Made by a program: the position numbers and the translations under genes. Of a DNA stretch of 64,000 nucleotides, positions 54,601 through 64,000 are shown piece after piece (position 1 is the stretch's first letter; each line of letters starts with the position of its first letter). Under the pieces are notes generated by a model. The model ran no database searches and was not told the DNA's origin. It was given only the letters and a program-made list of their open reading frames with translations. The DNA comes from Rhodococcus jostii NBRC 16295 (GTDB lineage: Bacteria > Actinomycetota > Actinomycetes > Mycobacteriales > Mycobacteriaceae). The DNA lies in contig NZ_BCWY01000010.1 in the NCBI RefSeq assembly GCF_001894825.1, positions 1 through 64,000 of the forward strand, read 5' to 3'.

Positions 54601-57600
54601 GAATACACCTTCACCCGCAGTGGCACGGCCTGGGAGACGTCGAACCCGGCCAGGAGGAACTCCTGGAGGTCCGCGTGCAGTGCGGCTTCGCTCACGCGGA
54701 GCGGTGCGACGTCGAGGGTGACCTCCCCGGGTTCGAGGATCACCTGGTGGGGACCGCCGCGCGTATCGGGGAAGACGGTCCGCAGCGATTCGTGCCTGCT
54801 GATCAGATCGTCGATCGCCGACGTCAGCGCCGCACGGTCGAGCGATCCGGTCAGGCGGACGGCCGCGGGCAGGTTGTACGTCGCCGACGAGGTGTCGAAT
54901 TGGTTGAGGAACCACATCCGTTGCTGTGCGAGTGACAGCGGGATCCGGTCGGGACGCGGCTGCGGCACCAGGGCCGGTCCGGCGGAAATGCCGTCGCCGG
55001 ACCCGGACATCCGCGGCGCCAGCGAATCTGCCAGCGCGAGGACGGTCGGGGCTTCGAAGACGTCACGCACCGTGACCCGGATGTCGAGGAGGGCGCCCAC
55101 CCGGGCGGTCACCCGCGTCGCGGAGAGCGAGTTACCGCCTGCTTCGAAGAAATCCGTGTCGAGACCGATGTCCGTACCGCCCAGCACTTCGGCAAACGCA
55201 TCCGCGATCGACCGCTCCAGTGCGTTCCGCGGCGCCCGGTACGCGATCTCCTTGGCTGCCGCGCCGAAGTCGGGCGCGGGCAGGGCGCCCCGGTCGAGTT
55301 TGCCATTCGGCGTCAGCGGGATGGTGTCCAGGAACACCAGCGCCGACGGAACCATGTACCCCGGCAATGTCTGACGCAGGAACGCGAGCAGAGCTGCCGG
55401 ATCACGGTCGGCGCCCGCACCGACGAGCACGTGCGATGCCAGTCGTGTTTCCGAGGGCGACTCGTAGCCCAGGGTGGCAGCGAATTCGACGTCGGGATGC
55501 GCGTTGAGGGCGGCATCGATCTCGCCGAGTTCGATACGAAGGCCACGAACCTTGACCTGATGGTCGGAGCGGCCGAGGTATTCGATCGCATGTCCGGGGA
55601 GTGTGCCGTCGGTCATGCTGCCGGTCACACCGGAATGCACTGCGCGCCAGCGCACTATGTCACCGGTGCGGTACATCCGGGCACCGGCCGCCTCGAACGG
55701 ACTGGCCACGAAGCGGTCTGCCGTGAGCGCGGCACGCTCGTGGTACCCGCGTGCCAGAGCCGGTCCCAGCAGATACAGCTCTCCCACGACACCGACCGGC
55801 ACGGGCCGCAGCCTCGAATCGAGAACCACGGCGGCGACGCCGGGCAGTGGCCCGCCGATGGTGATGTCTCTGCCCGGGCCGAGCACCGAGCTGAATGTGG
55901 CGCCCACCGTCACTTCGGTGGGACCGTACCCGTTGACGAGTTCGATCCGGTCGGCCCACCGCGCCACCGTCTCCGGTGGGCAGGCGTCGCCGCCGACGAC
56001 GATCGAGCGTAGGTCGTCCAGTCCCTCCGGGTCGACCGACGCCAGAGCGGCATTCGTGATGGTCATGTGCGTGACGCGCTCGGACTGCAGCACCTCGTGC
56101 AGCTCTGTGCCGCCGTACACACCGGGCGGACAGACCACCAGCGCGGCCCCGGAAGTGTGGGCCAGGAGCAGTTCGAGGACGGACAGGTCGAATGTCGGGG
56201 ACGCGAGGTGCGCGACCCGGGACTCCGCGGTGGTCCGCACCGCGGTGGTATACGAGCCGGCGAGATTCGCAAGTCCGCGGTGGGAGACCACCACTCCCTT
56301 GGGCAGTCCTGTCGAACCCGACGTGTAGATGAGATAGGCGGGATGATCGACGTGCAGAGCGGCTGTGCGGTCCGCGTCCCCGACCGGCTCCGTGCTCGCC
56401 GAGGACAATTCGCGGAGCACCTCCGGGTCGTCGAGTACGAGCCAGTCGGTCACACCCGGGAGGTGTTCGGCGAACTCGGCGCGGGTGACACCGACGACGA
56501 CTCCCGAATCCCGCAGAATGTGCGCGATGCGGTCCACCGGATGCGCGGGGTCGATCGGAACATAGGCCGCACCGGTCTTGGCAGCGGCCCACACGCACAG
56601 CACCGATTCGACGGAGCGCGGCAAGGCCACTGCGACGTAGGTTTCCGGGCCGACGCCCATCCCGATGAGTGCGCGTGCCAGCTGCGTCGATCGCCGGTCC
56701 AGCTCGCGGTAGTCGATCGACACACCGTCGAACACGAGCGCAGTCGAGTCCGGATACCGTTCCGCCGTCGCGACGAGCAGCTCGGGCAGAGTGGCGTTCG
56801 CGAGAGGCGGCCCGCCCCACACCGGTGCGAGGGACCGTTGCTCAGCGGCACCCAGGATGGCGATATCGCCGACGGCGATGTCGTCGGCGGCAGCGACCGC
56901 CTCGAGGATCCGCAGGAATCGGTCCGCGAATCCCGCGACCGTGGCGCGTTCGAAGAGTTCCGATGCGAACGTGAAGGCACCGGAGATCCCGTGGTGGTGT
57001 CCGGCGTCGTCCACGGTTTCGGCGAGCGCCAGATCCAGATCGAACTTCGCGATGTGGGGATCGAAGTCGACGGCCTCCACCACCAACTGCGGCAGTTCCA
57101 GCGTCACCCGTCGCAGGTTCTGGAAGGCGAACATCACCTGGAACAGCGGGTGCCGATCGGACGACCGGGTGGGACGCAGGATCTCGACGAGCCGGTCGAA
57201 GGGAACCTCTGTGTCCTGGAACGCCGTGAGATCGACATCGCGCACCTGTTCCAGGAGAGCGCCGAAACTCTCGCCGGGGTGAATCCGTGTGCGCAAGGCG
57301 AGGGTGTTCACGAACATTCCGACGAGCGGGTCGAGTCCCTCGTCGCCGCGGCCGGCGACGGGTGTGCCGATCACGATGTCCGTGCTGCCGCTGAGTCTGT
57401 GCAGGAGCGTCGCGAACGCAGCATGAACGACCATGAACAGCGTGGTGCCGCCCTTCTGGGCGCGCTCGACAAGCCCCCGGTGGGTGCCGGCATCGATCAC
57501 GAAGTCCACCCGTTCGCCGCGGTGCGACGCTACCGCGGGACGAGGGTGGTCCGTAGGCAGATCGATTGCCTCGGGTGCACCGTCCAGAGCCGCACGCCAA

Positions 57601-60600
57601 CGCTCGATCTGCTTGGCGGACAGACTGTCCGGATCGTCCTCGGCGCCGAGCAGTTCCCGCTGCCAGACACTGTAGTCGGCGTACTGGACGGGTAGCGGCT
57701 CCCAGGACGGCGCCAGCCCTTCCACTCGGGATGCGTATGCGGCCATCACGTCGGCGGCGAGCGGACCGAACGACCATCCGTCTGCAGCGATGTGGTGCGC
57801 GACGAGCAGCAGCACATGTTCGGAACGGTTCTCCCGGAACAGGTGGATTCGGAACGGGATCTCCCCGGTCACATCGAAACCTGCGGCCGCGTACTCGGCG
57901 ATCCGGAGCATCAGCTGGTCCGGCGCGGTTCGGATCGGTGTGAGATCGAACTCTGCCGCGGCGGCCGGCAGGACCTCCTGATGCGCACCGTCCGCCGAAC
58001 CCGGATACACGGTCCGCAACGACTCGTGACGTTCGAGAACGTCACCGAGCGCAGCACGCAAGGCCGGGACGTCGATCCGGCCCGACATCCGCAGTGCGAG
58101 TGGGATGTTGTACGCAGACGACGAAGGATCGAACTGGTTGAGGAACCAGATCCGCTGCTGCGCCAGCGACAACGGGATCCGTCCCGGACGCTCGCGCCGC
58201 GTCAGCGCGGGCCGCCCCGAGGACGCGTCCGGCCCCGACGTGGCCACTGCGGACACCAGCTGACGCACAGTGGGATTGTCGAACAGTGTGCGGACGGAGA
58301 CACGGGTGCCGAACGCCGAACCGACCCGGGAAACCACCTGGGTGGCGGACAACGAGTTGCCACCGAGAGCGAAGAAGTTGTCGTCCACACCGATACGTGA
58401 TTCGCCCAGCACATCCGCGAACGCTGCGGCGACGGCGAGCTCGTCCGCCGTTGCGGGTGCGGTGAATCGGGTGTGGCTCGCGAACACGGGCTCGGGGAGG
58501 GCGCGGCGGTCGAGCTTGCCCGCCGGTGTCAGCGGGATCGAGTCGAGAACCATGATCGAACCGGGGACCATGTGCGCAGGCAACGCCCCGCCGACGAATG
58601 CGGTCAGGTCGTCGACGTCGACGTCGTTCCCCGACGCAGCACAGACATAGGTGACCAGCGCTGTGACGCCGGATTCGGTGTCGTGCGCGACGGTCGCGGC
58701 GAACCCGACCGCAGAATGCGCTCGGAACACGGAGTCGATCTCACCGAGCTCCACACGGAATCCACGAATCTTCACCTGGAAGTCGCTGCGCCCGACGTAT
58801 TCGATGACGTACGTCCCGGTGCGGGACTCGACCCACCGGACGAGGTCGCCGGTGCGGTACATCCGCCGGCCGGGTGCGCCGTGGGGGTTCGCGACGAAAC
58901 GCTCCGCGGTGAGACCGAGGCGCTGGTGGTAGCCGCGGGCAAGCGCTGGTCCCGACACGTACAGCTCCCCCGGCACACCGGGGGGCACGGGATGCATCCG
59001 CGCATCGAGGACGAACGCCTCGACACCGCGCACAGGGCCGCCGATGGTCATCCGCTCGCCGAGCATCAGCGGTCCACTCTGCGTCACCATCATCGAGGAC
59101 TCGGTCGGCCCGTATCCGTTGAACACTGCCCGCCCCGGTACCCAACGCTCGGCGAGGTCGGCACCCCAGGCCTCTCCGCCGACGACGATGACGGCGAGTT
59201 CATCGAGTCCCGTGGGGTCGACGGACGCCAACGCGGCCGGGGTGATGAAGGCGTGCGTGACTCTCTGCTCGCCCAGGAGTTCGGCGAGCTCCGTACCGCC
59301 GTACACCGAGTGGGGAACGACCACCATCGTCGCGCCCCTGCAGAAGGCCATCAGATACTCGAACACGGAGGCGTCGAAACTGGGTGATGCGAAGTGCAGG
59401 GTACGGGCGTCGGCGGTGAGTTCGTACTCGTCGGCCAGCTCGGTCAGGAGGTTCGCGAGCCCCGAATGTGTGACGGCGACGCCCTTGGGCAGTCCAGTGG
59501 ATCCGGACGTGTAGATGAGGTAGGCGAGTTGGTCCGCGTGCATCCGTCCGAGGCGATCGGCCGCTGTCACCGCCGCCGGGGAATGGGACTCCACCAGCGC
59601 AGCGTGGTCGGGATCGTCCATCACGAGCCACCGTGTCGAGTCGGGCAATCCGCCTCGGAACTCGACCGTCGTGAGGCCGAGCGCGGCTCCCGAATCGCCG
59701 AGCATGTGTGCGATCCGTTCGGCCGGGTAGCTCGGGTCCACCGGCACGAACGCGGCACCTGTCTTGGCAACGGCCCAGACGGCGAGCACCGATTCGATCG
59801 AGCGGGCCAGCGCGACGGCCACGAACGTCTCGGGGCCGGCTCCGGCCTCGATCAATTCGCGCGCCCAGAGGTTGGATCTCCGGTCCAGTTCTCCGTAGGT
59901 CATCGAACGGCCGCCGAAGACGAGCGCAGTCGCGGACGGGTCGGCCGCCGACTCGGCCAGGACTTCGGGCAGCAGTCGAGTAGGTCGACTCGGAGCCCCG
60001 CGAACCGGTGCCAGGCGGGCCCTCTCGGCGTCGTCGAGGAGATTCACGTCGCCGACCACCGTGGTGGGGTCCGCGATCACTGTTTCGAGGATTCTCACGA
60101 GCTGCACCGCGTACCTGCGCACAGTAACGTCGTCGAACAAGTCTGCGGCGTAGGTGAACTCGGCGCGAATACCCGACGGAACGCCCGCGGGGTCGATGGT
60201 CTCGCCCAATGTCAGCTGCAGGTCGAATTTCGCGACGCGCGCGTCGATGTCCTCGACACGCACCCGGAGTCCGGGGAGTTCGATGTCGTCGAGTGCCGTC
60301 GGCTGCATCGACAGCGCAGTCTGGATGAGCGGGTGATGCGCGGACGTCCGCACGGGGTCGAGAACGTCGACGAGACGCTCGAAGGGGAGGTCCGCGTGGC
60401 CGAATGCCCCGATGTCGCCGTCGCGTACCCGCGTCAGCAACTCCGCGAACGTCTCAGCACCCTCGATGCGCGTGCGGAGCACGAGCGTATTGACGAACAT
60501 TCCGACCAGGTTGTCGAGAGCGCGTTCACCACGTCCGGCGATCGGCGCTCCGATGGCGATATCGTCCGACGCGGACAAGCGGGCCAACAGGAGCGCGAAG

Positions 60601-63600
60601 GCGGCGTGCGCCACCATGAAGACCGTGGCTCCGTGTCCACGCGCCAACCGCTCGATGCCGCTGTGGATCTCGGGGGTGATGGTGAACCCCACGGATCCCC
60701 CGGCGTAGGACTGCTCGGTCCGGCGTTGGCGGTCGAAGGGGAGTTTCAGCTCGTCCGGGAGACCGTCGAGCGTCCGCGTCCAGTACTCGAGTTGGCGTCG
60801 GACGAGGGACTCCGGCTCGTCCTCGCTGCCGAGAACCGCCCTGTGCCACAGACTGTAGTCGGCATATTGGACCGCGAGCGGAATCCACTCCGGGCTTCGG
60901 GACTCTGCTCGGGCCGCGTACGCGGTCATGACATCCCCGCCGAGAGGTCCGAACGACCAACCGTCCGCGGCGATGTGATGCAGCGTGATCGCCAGGACAT
61001 GGTCGCCGGGACCGGTACGGAACAGCGTGGCCCGTACCGGCAATTCCTCGGACACGTCGAACCCGCGCGACGCGAATGCGATCATCCGGGAATCGAGTTC
61101 GCCCTCCGGTACGTCCACGACCTCGAGGGGCATCGAGAGATCCGCCGCGGACACGACGACCTGAGCGGGTCCGTCCTCCGTGTCGGGGAAAACGGTACGA
61201 AGCGACTCGTGACGTCCGACGACGTCGTCGAGTGCCTGCGACAGCGCTGCGACATCGAGAGCACCGGACATGCGGACCGCGAGCGGCAGGTTGTACGCGG
61301 GCGAGGCCGGGTCGAACTGGTTGATGAACCACATCCGCTGCTGCGCCGGTGACAGCGGTATCCGGGCCGGTCGCTGCATCGCGGACAGCACCGGGCGCGC
61401 GCCTCTTGCGGCCGTGGGCTCGGCAAGGCGAAGAGCCAACTCCGCGACCGTGGGCGCGGTGAACACATCGCGCACAGACAGTCCGGTGCCCGACGACTCA
61501 CCGAGCCGTGCCGCCACTCGTGTGACGGAGAGCGAGTTGCCGCCGAGGTCGAAGAAGTTGTCGTGCGCACCCACCCGGCCCGAACCCAGCACGTCCGCGA
61601 ACACTGCCGCGACCGTGCGCTCGGCCTCACTTCGCGGCGCGATGTACTCGGTGGCAACGTGGAATTCAGGGGCGGGCAACTCCTTGCGATCGAGCTTCCC
61701 GCTGGTGTTCAGCGGGAACTCGTCGAGCACTGTGATCGCGGACGGCACCATGTACGACGGCAGGGATTCCGAAGCCTGTCGGCGAAGCTCCACACCGTCC
61801 AGCTCGCCTCCGGATGTACCGACGACGTACGCGACCAGATGATCGCCGACGGTGGTGTCGGAGTACACCGACACGACGGCACCGGTGACCGCCGGGTGCG
61901 ACCGGAGCACTGTCTCGATCTCGCCGAGTTCGATGCGCTGACCACGGAACTTCACCTGGAAGTCGGTACGCCCGATGTAGACGAGCGCTCCCGCCGACGT
62001 CCATCGCACGAGGTCGCCGGTGCGGTACATGCGCTCACCCGTGCGTCCGAACGGGTTCGCGACGAATCGATCGGACGTGAGATCGACGCGGCCGAGGTAT
62101 CCGCGTGCGAGCTGAGCACCGCCGAGGTAGAGCTCCCCCGGAACACCGACGGGAACCGGGTGCAGCCGGGAATCGAGCACGTAGGCCTGGGTGTTCCATT
62201 CCGGCACACCGATCGGCACGTTCGTGGTGTCGGCTTCACCGGTCTTCCAGTACGTCACCGACACTGCGGCCTCGGTGGGCCCGTACAGGTTGTGCAGTCC
62301 GGCCGCGGAGAGTTCCCGGAAACGCAGGACGGTCGCGGGCGGCAGCGCTTCGCCGATGACGAACACATGCCGCAGCGAACGGCACGACCCCACGGCGGCG
62401 GCAGCGACGAACACGTCGAGCATGGACGGCACGAAATCGGTGACCGTCACCGAACGCTCGTCGATGACCCGAGTCAGATAGGCAGGCTCTCGATGCCCGT
62501 CCGGAGTGGCCAGCACCATCGTGGCACCCACCTGCAGGGGCCAGAAGTAACCCCACAACGACACGTCGAACGTGGTTGCGGTCTTCTGCAACCACACATC
62601 CCGATCGGTGAGTGTGTACTCCGACTGCATCCAGAGCAGTTGATTCACGATGGCCGCATGCGGTACCGCGACTCCCTTGGGCCTGCCGGTGGAGCCGGAC
62701 GTGTAGATGACGTACGCAGGGTGTGCAGGCCGCAACGGTTCGATACGTTCGGCGTCGGTCAACGGCGCCGCGGAGACACCCGAAAGGTCGAGAGTGTCGA
62801 GGTCCGACACGGGGATCCCGTTCGGCAGGTCCGGTCGGTCGGCCGAGGTGGTCAGCACGCACACCGGCTGTGCCGACCCGAGCACGTAACTCGTTCGCTC
62901 TGCCGGGTGATCGGGATCGACCGGCACGTATGCACCACCGGCCTTGAGTACGGCGTAGATTCCGACGACCAGTTCCAGCGACCGCCGCATCACCACGGCC
63001 ACTCGGGTTTCGGGGGCCACACCCAGTGCGATCAGATGCCGGGCAAGCTGGTTCGCGCGCGCATCGAGGGCTGCGTACGTCAGTACGTCACCGTCGAAAT
63101 CGACGGCAACAGCATCGGGTGTACGCGCCGCCTGCGCCTCGAACGACGTCAGCAGCGTCGACTCCGGCACGTGGTGGTCGGTGGCGTTCCAGTCGTGCAT
63201 CACCCGCGCGTACTCGCCCGGGATGAATCCGGTGACCTCGGCTACCGCGGCGGAGGGCTCTGCGATCAACGCACGGATGACCGAATCGAGCCGCGCCGCA
63301 ATCAGCTTCGCCTCGTCGCTCTCGAAGGTGTCCGGCAGGTAGGCCACCCCGAGCCGCAGGGTGTCGTCGACCTGGGCCATCAGGCTCAATGGGTAGTGGG
63401 TGACACTGTGCACCTCGACCGAGTCCACGCGCATACCGGCGATGTCGGTCTGCGCCTGCAGCGCCGCCTGATCCACGGGGTACGACTCGAAGACGGTGAG
63501 CGTGTCGAACAGCACCCCGACCCCCGCCTCGGCCTGGATTTCCGTCAGGCCGAGATAGTGGTGATCGAGCAAATCGGCCTGCTGCCCCTGCACCCGTGCC

Positions 63601-64000
63601 AGCAACCCGGCCACCGACTCGTCGGCGTCGATTCGTACCCGGACGGGGACCGTGTTGATGAAGAGTCCGACCATCGATTCGATCCCGGGGATGTGCGGGG
63701 GGCGGCCCGAGACGGTGGCGCCGAATACGACGTCGTCCCGTCCGGTAAGTCGCCTGAGCAGCAGGGCCCACGCAGTCTGGATCACCGTGTTCGGCGTGAC
63801 GCCGTGCTGTCGGGCGAACGCCAGCAGCTCGGCGGTGTCCGCCTCGGAAAAGTGGATCGGAACTTCCTCCGGGTCCACCGTCACGGTGCCGCCGGTGCGG
63901 GCAGGCGCGAGCAGTGTCGGCTCGTCGAGGCCATCCAACGCGTGCGCCCACGCGGCCCGCGAGGCGGAGGGGTCTCGGCGGGCCAGCCAGTCGAGGTATT
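44550..64000 (-). CDS. Giant non-ribosomal peptide synthetase, 5' end outside window (NRPS2)
   Basis: About 6,483 codons are visible and the frame stays open to the window edge. Order from the edge: partial C (D-accepting type)-A-T, then four C-A-T modules, then C-A-T-TE, six modules in all. The opening residues ([10 protein letters not shown] ... [13 protein letters not shown]) align with the middle of C4 and C6 of NRPS1, so the preceding module outside the window should end in an epimerase. No E domain is present in the visible part. The full C domains keep HHxxxDG, and the TE has GWSLGG. The last A domain has a clear Ser code. The tail after the TE is Arg/Asp-rich. Since it has its own TE, it should release a product separate from NRPS1. 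The gene's true start and total length are unknown. Confidence 0.95.
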   Translation of the reverse strand, partial: YLDWLARRDPSASRAAWAHALDGLDEPTLLAPARTGGTVTVDPEEVPIHFSEADTAELLAFARQHGVTPNTVIQTAWALLLRRLTGRDDVVFGATVSGRPPHIPGIESMVGLFINTVPVRVRIDADESVAGLLARVQGQQADLLDHHYLGLTEIQAEAGVGVLFDTLTVFESYPVDQAALQAQTDIAGMRVDSVEVHSVTHYPLSLMAQVDDTLRLGVAYLPDTFESDEAKLIAARLDSVIRALIAEPSAAVAEVTGFIPGEYARVMHDWNATDHHVPESTLLTSFEAQAARTPDAVAVDFDGDVLTYAALDARANQLARHLIALGVAPETRVAVVMRRSLELVVGIYAVLKAGGAYVPVDPDHPAERTSYVLGSAQPVCVLTTSADRPDLPNGIPVSDLDTLDLSGVSAAPLTDAERIEPLRPAHPAYVIYTSGSTGRPKGVAVPHAAIVNQLLWMQSEYTLTDRDVWLQKTATTFDVSLWGYFWPLQVGATMVLATPDGHREPAYLTRVIDERSVTVTDFVPSMLDVFVAAAAVGSCRSLRHVFVIGEALPPATVLRFRELSAAGLHNLYGPTEAAVSVTYWKTGEADTTNVPIGVPEWNTQAYVLDSRLHPVPVGVPGELYLGGAQLARGYLGRVDLTSDRFVANPFGRTGERMYRTGDLVRWTSAGALVYIGRTDFQVKFRGQRIELGEIETVLRSHPAVTGAVVSVYSDTTVGDHLVAYVVGTSGGELDGVELRRQASESLPSYMVPSAITVLDEFPLNTSGKLDRKELPAPEFHVATEYIAPRSEAERTVAAVFADVLGSGRVGAHDNFFDLGGNSLSVTRVAARLGESSGTGLSVRDVFTAPTVAELALRLAEPTAARGARPVLSAMQRPARIPLSPAQQRMWFINQFDPASPAYNLPLAVRMSGALDVAALSQALDDVVGRHESLRTVFPDTEDGPAQVVVSAADLSMPLEVVDVPEGELDSRMIAFASRGFDVSEELPVRATLFRTGPGDHVLAITLHHIAADGWSFGPLGGDVMTAYAARAESRSPEWIPLAVQYADYSLWHRAVLGSEDEPESLVRRQLEYWTRTLDGLPDELKLPFDRQRRTEQSYAGGSVGFTITPEIHSGIERLARGHGATVFMVAHAAFALLLARLSASDDIAIGAPIAGRGERALDNLVGMFVNTLVLRTRIEGAETFAELLTRVRDGDIGAFGHADLPFERLVDVLDPVRTSAHHPLIQTALSMQPTALDDIELPGLRVRVEDIDARVAKFDLQLTLGETIDPAGVPSGIRAEFTYAADLFDDVTVRRYAVQLVRILETVIADPTTVVGDVNLLDDAERARLAPVRGAPSRPTRLLPEVLAESAADPSATALVFGGRSMTYGELDRRSNLWARELIEAGAGPETFVAVALARSIESVLAVWAVAKTGAAFVPVDPSYPAERIAHMLGDSGAALGLTTVEFRGGLPDSTRWLVMDDPDHAALVESHSPAAVTAADRLGRMHADQLAYLIYTSGSTGLPKGVAVTHSGLANLLTELADEYELTADARTLHFASPSFDASVFEYLMAFCRGATMVVVPHSVYGGTELAELLGEQRVTHAFITPAALASVDPTGLDELAVIVVGGEAWGADLAERWVPGRAVFNGYGPTESSMMVTQSGPLMLGERMTIGGPVRGVEAFVLDARMHPVPPGVPGELYVSGPALARGYHQRLGLTAERFVANPHGAPGRRMYRTGDLVRWVESRTGTYVIEYVGRSDFQVKIRGFRVELGEIDSVFRAHSAVGFAATVAHDTESGVTALVTYVCAASGNDVDVDDLTAFVGGALPAHMVPGSIMVLDSIPLTPAGKLDRRALPEPVFASHTRFTAPATADELAVAAAFADVLGESRIGVDDNFFALGGNSLSATQVVSRVGSAFGTRVSVRTLFDNPTVRQLVSAVATSGPDASSGRPALTRRERPGRIPLSLAQQRIWFLNQFDPSSSAYNIPLALRMSGRIDVPALRAALGDVLERHESLRTVYPGSADGAHQEVLPAAAAEFDLTPIRTAPDQLMLRIAEYAAAGFDVTGEIPFRIHLFRENRSEHVLLLVAHHIAADGWSFGPLAADVMAAYASRVEGLAPSWEPLPVQYADYSVWQRELLGAEDDPDSLSAKQIERWRAALDGAPEAIDLPTDHPRPAVASHRGERVDFVIDAGTHRGLVERAQKGGTTLFMVVHAAFATLLHRLSGSTDIVIGTPVAGRGDEGLDPLVGMFVNTLALRTRIHPGESFGALLEQVRDVDLTAFQDTEVPFDRLVEILRPTRSSDRHPLFQVMFAFQNLRRVTLELPQLVVEAVDFDPHIAKFDLDLALAETVDDAGHHHGISGAFTFASELFERATVAGFADRFLRILEAVAAADDIAVGDIAILGAAEQRSLAPVWGGPPLANATLPELLVATAERYPDSTALVFDGVSIDYRELDRRSTQLARALIGMGVGPETYVAVALPRSVESVLCVWAAAKTGAAYVPIDPAHPVDRIAHILRDSGVVVGVTRAEFAEHLPGVTDWLVLDDPEVLRELSSASTEPVGDADRTAALHVDHPAYLIYTSGSTGLPKGVVVSHRGLANLAGSYTTAVRTTAESRVAHLASPTFDLSVLELLLAHTSGAALVVCPPGVYGGTELHEVLQSERVTHMTITNAALASVDPEGLDDLRSIVVGGDACPPETVARWADRIELVNGYGPTEVTVGATFSSVLGPGRDITIGGPLPGVAAVVLDSRLRPVPVGVVGELYLLGPALARGYHERAALTADRFVASPFEAAGARMYRTGDIVRWRAVHSGVTGSMTDGTLPGHAIEYLGRSDHQVKVRGLRIELGEIDAALNAHPDVEFAATLGYESPSETRLASHVLVGAGADRDPAALLAFLRQTLPGYMVPSALVFLDTIPLTPNGKLDRGALPAPDFGAAAKEIAYRAPRNALERSIADAFAEVLGGTDIGLDTDFFEAGGNSLSATRVTARVGALLDIRVTVRDVFEAPTVLALADSLAPRMSGSGDGISAGPALVPQPRPDRIPLSLAQQRMWFLNQFDTSSATYNLPAAVRLTGSLDRAALTSAIDDLISRHESLRTVFPDTRGGPHQVILEPGEVTLDVAPLRVSEAALHADLQEFLLAGFDVSQAVPLRVKVYSLGDTEHVVALVVHHISADGASMEPLIRDLMIAYASRAAGRAPDWAPLPVQYADYALWQRTVLGDESDPASLAAAQREYWTRSLAGVPDQLFLPGDRGRPAVPSHHGAATRFTLDADTHRALVELARAHGASLFMVAHAALAVLLGRLSTTSDITIGTAVGGRGRAELDDLIGMFVNTLALRTTVDPGASFVALLEQARDVDLEAFAHSDLPFERLVEVLSPVRSTSHHPLFQVALGVDAVSADRLELDGLSVEPVAAPVSIAKFDLHFTLTERLGDGAEAAGIDAEIVYATDMFDASTASEYAARLRRIFEAVVADPHRPIGDIPVLGDEEYAALTPVRGADARPVQLLPEILAGAVAAAPEGPAVVFGGESLSYRDLDEQSNQLARLLVDRGVGPETRVVLALPRSFESVVAVWAVAKSGAAFVPVDPGYPADRVLHMVQDSGAMVGITVSAKQGLLPDSIRWMVLDDPALEVRCTHESRLPLTNRDRMRPILSDQVAYVIYTSGSTGRPKGVAVTHRGLMNLVTDERELLGVTSRSRTLHFASPSFDASVFEMLMALAAGATMVIAPPTIYGGSELAELLAAEHVTHAFSTPAALASVDHHGLDDLAVVVVAGDVCPPELVARWAPGRRMVNAYGPSEATIMSSITDPLRAGEPVTIGGPSRGVRALVLDARLRPVPVGVPGELYVGGPSLARGYLGRPGLTAERFVADPFGEPGELMYRTGDLVRWRENRVLDFVGRTDHQVKIRGFRIELGEIDAALTAHPQIEYATTIGYEHPNGETSLVAYVLPFTGEDVDRVEVANFVGRTLPAYMVPASVTLLDALPLTPAGKLDRAALPQPVFAAAARVFEAPRNPMELIVAGIFSDILALPEIGIHDSFFDLGGNSLLATQVVSRINAAVDVHVGVREVFESPTVAALAARITETTTHGVRRPALTAQPRPDRIPLSPAQRRMWFINQFDTASPAYNLPVALRLSGEVDVRAMQIAIADLVGRHEALRTVYPDSADGPHQVIVPAGDAVPDLTPVPAHPDDILERVTALVTTGFDVTADVPLRARMYRVGADDYVLVMVAHHISGDGWSLAPLARDVMLAYTARAEGHVPRWTPLPVQYADYSLWQRDLLGDEADPESVATAQIGYWTRTLEGLPDRLALPADRPRPAVASHRGGHVPFTIDAGTHRALLALARDRNASLFMVMHTALAVLLARLSNESDIAIGAPIAGRGEESLDELVGMFVNTLVLRTPIDPASSFADSLNVARSTDLSAFAHSDIPFERLVDVLNPARSRSHHPLFQVAFSFQNLAATTLELPGLHVEGLDVPNAISNFDLHLTLSEKHDVDGSPDVIEAQFTYAADLFDESTVRTFAERFARILASVVRNPDIAVGAIDLLDGSERHSVLAEFNDTTVDLPPTTLTELFSAQAARTPDAVAVSFDGTELTYAEFGRRVDALAHRLIDRGVGPESVVGLAMNRSIELLVGMYAVLRAGGAYLPIDLTHPAERLAYVLDTARPVCILTTSSDGFTAEHVPVIEIDTLDLTGCPHEPVTDAHRTAPLRPENTVYLIFTSGSTGRPKGVAVSHAAIANQLRWKQHEYPLDTTDAVLQKTPATFDLSVWELFWPLTAGARLVVARPDGHRDPAYLADLMREQRVTTAHFVPSLLEAFVATPGAGEQPALRRVLCIGEALPADTAARFGRLFGAVALHNLYGPTEAAVSVTAWTHTATETDSIPIGGPEWNTQVFVLDARLNPVPVGVAGELYLAGEQLARGYVGRTDLTAERFVANPFGAPGARLYRTGDVVRWRIREGRGVLEYLERSDFQVKVRGFRIELGEIEAALVASTGVGQAVVIAHEDPHTGTALVGYVVAEDGVTVDPAAVLAEVGNAVPSYMVPASLVVLAALPLTTNGKLDRKALPAPDFVSATVEYRAPATPTEEIVAGAFADVLGVEQVGAAANFFDLGGNSLVATRVVARLSEGLGRRVEIRSLFEAPTVSALASLLDSLDATAAARPALAPAVRPEHIPLSSAQHRMWFLNRFDPDSAVHNIPVAVRLSGALDVDALQRAVTDVVGRHESLRTVYPDSADGPRQVILPVGRVGTELPVVTTEESALPALIVDLVTTGFDVTTEVPVRVRIFRISANEHVLVLVVHHISGDGWSMAPMVRDVMTAYAARSAGAAPGWEPLPVQYADYALWQRALLGDETDPDSVAARQLAFWTRTLTGTPGQLELPTDRPRPAVASYRGGTVDFTVPSDLHHGLLGAARDANATLFMVVHSALAVLLSRLAGAGDIAIGTPVAGRGERELDDLIGMFVNTLVLRQQVDSSRTFAELVADVRETDLAAFSHADVPFERLVEVINPERSTGRHPLFQVMLAFQNLEQATLELGDLSVSGADFDVDIATFDLQLTLMEQFDSDGRPDGMAARLTYASDLYDEPSMHVFGQRFLQVLRAATDSPGAAVGDIDVLGSGERKQIAGTNATSHDVLAGTLTSLFDARVAADPDLLAVVFDRDELTYTEFDARVNRLARRLIEQGVGPEAVVAVAMRRSTDLLVSIYAVAKAGGAYLPVDPDHPAERTAHIVDTARPACVLVSGDGARPGGGRIPVIDVAAEDLSGYDSTPVTDMDRLWPLTAANTAYVIFTSGSTGRPKGVAVSHGAIVNRLLWMQHEYGLTSEDVVVQKTPVTFDVSVWELFWPLQVGATVVVAAPDGHRDPRYLTGLVQERHVTTMHFVPSMLSEFTAEPAAAQCESLRMVFCSGEALTSEQVSRFRSVSGADLHNLYGPTEAAVDVTYWETGPADTHTVPIGRPVWNTQLHVLDARLHPVPNGVAGELYLAGDQLARGYLNRADLSAERFVANPSLVGGRMYRTGDLVRRRTDGALEYLGRTDFQVKLRGQRIELGEIETALETHPAVTQAVVAVLRDDRGEEALVAYLVGRSAADWTDVRAHLAARVPSYMIPAHVVHLDGLPLSVNGKLDRGALPVPVRSAAAEYQAPRTAAERAVVAVFEDVLGVDRVGVEDSFFDLGGNSLIATRVASALGVELGIDFPLQWMFTDPTPQSLGRRIQRWTPDGAGDSGASLDVLLPIRTRGAADPLFCVHPFIGLAWSYAGLSRELTQDRPIYGLQSPTLTEDGAVPETITDFAARYVREIRSIQPHGPYHLLGWSLGGVIAHEMAVQLQGVGEEVRLLGLLDSYVGLDRSVENSVTTADLLGGVGLDLPDPGVLDELAPDGQFDAERAAALLRVVGGPLAELTAPQLDRIYANALRAPDLIDGHRPREFDGDLVFFTAALDDGFHVDPVTCWGNFVRGTIAEHPVDATHWTMTTPDALAAIAPHLETSRRRPRHAAPDTGRDTDPDDSENRPHSVR
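48610..51800 (-). other. NRPS2 module e: C-A-T
   Basis: C has HHISGDG. The A domain is of the Ser-like frame ([24 protein letters not shown]) with pocket D-L-W-H-L-I-L-V-S, close to module a and unassigned. T has FFDLGGNSL. Confidence 0.8.
51800..54990 (-). other. NRPS2 module d: C-A-T
   Basis: C has HHISADG. The A pocket reads D-A-F-F-V-A-A-I-M, with GPSE in place of GPTE; unassigned, nonpolar. T has FFDLGGNSL. Confidence 0.83.
54990..58210 (-). other. NRPS2 module c: C-A-T
   Basis: C has HHIAADG. The A pocket reads D-L-L-T-V-G-G-V-G ([29 protein letters not shown]), distinct from all other modules and unassigned. T has the variant FFEAGGNSL. Confidence 0.8.
58210..61400 (-). other. NRPS2 module b: C-A-T
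   Basis: C has HHIAADG. The A pocket reads D-A-F-F-V-G-G-M-M, nonpolar and unassigned. T has FFALGGNSL without a following E domain. Confidence 0.83.
61400..64000 (-). other. NRPS2 module a (partial): C(D-accepting, C-lobe only visible)-A-T
   Basis: The C domain enters in its second half ([22 protein letters not shown]). The A domain has a Ser-like frame ([24 protein letters not shown]) but its pocket reads D-V-W-D-F-I-L-V-S, which I do not recognise. T has FFDLGGNSL. Confidence 0.8.

Noticed and set aside
63938-64000. Start of NRPS2 at the TTG near 63938
   Set aside because: The frame continues upstream with C-domain sequence ([10 protein letters not shown]), so the gene is simply cut by the window edge.

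Overview
The window reads as a high-G+C mycolic-acid actinomycete, most likely Rhodococcus or a close relative. This rests on an Mce-family protein, a canonical RbpA with its Rv2049c-type neighbour, an E. coli PaoABC-like molybdo-flavoenzyme and very large NRPS genes. No RNA gene, CRISPR array, insertion sequence or phage gene was seen.

Layout. 1-7.1 kb: the start of a leftward Mce gene, a membrane Ser/Thr kinase, a small secreted Gly-rich protein, and a two-component group (NarL-type regulator, stand-alone receiver, GAF-containing histidine kinase), then a conserved hypothetical gene. 7.1-10.7 kb: three translationally coupled genes for an FeS/FAD/molybdenum hydroxylase of the PaoABC type. 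10.7-16.1 kb: leftward genes for a short DUF3263-like protein, a Zn-ribbon/OB-fold protein, a large ATPase-LuxR regulator, a shortened SDR-like protein and a secreted lipase. 16.2-43.0 kb: a seven-module NRPS of about 8,926 residues (NRPS1). 43.2-44.1 kb: an Rv2049c-like zinc protein and rbpA. 44.55-64.0 kb: the 3' part of a second giant NRPS (NRPS2), six modules visible, its 5' end outside the window.

NRPS logic. NRPS1 is C(DhbF/EntF-like)-orphan C-lobe-A-T / C-A-T / C-A-T-E / C-A-T / C-A-T-E / C-A-T / C-A-T-TE. Pocket residues read by eye give Ser for module 2 and Thr for module 5 with good confidence. The other pockets are mostly nonpolar and I do not assign them. The expected peptide is acyl or aryl cap?-X-Ser-(D)X-X-(D)Thr-X-X. 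NRPS2 enters the window inside a C domain of the type that follows an epimerase and ends X-X-X-X-X-Ser with its own thioesterase. Each enzyme therefore probably releases its own product. No MbtH protein, transporter, phosphopantetheinyl transferase or tailoring enzyme lies between 16 and 64 kb.

The most notable items are the extra half condensation domain in NRPS1, the perfect 15-bp palindrome just upstream of NRPS1, the two giant NRPS genes flanking the core gene rbpA with its SigR/SigH-type promoter, and the near-identical thiolation-epimerase blocks of modules 3 and 5.
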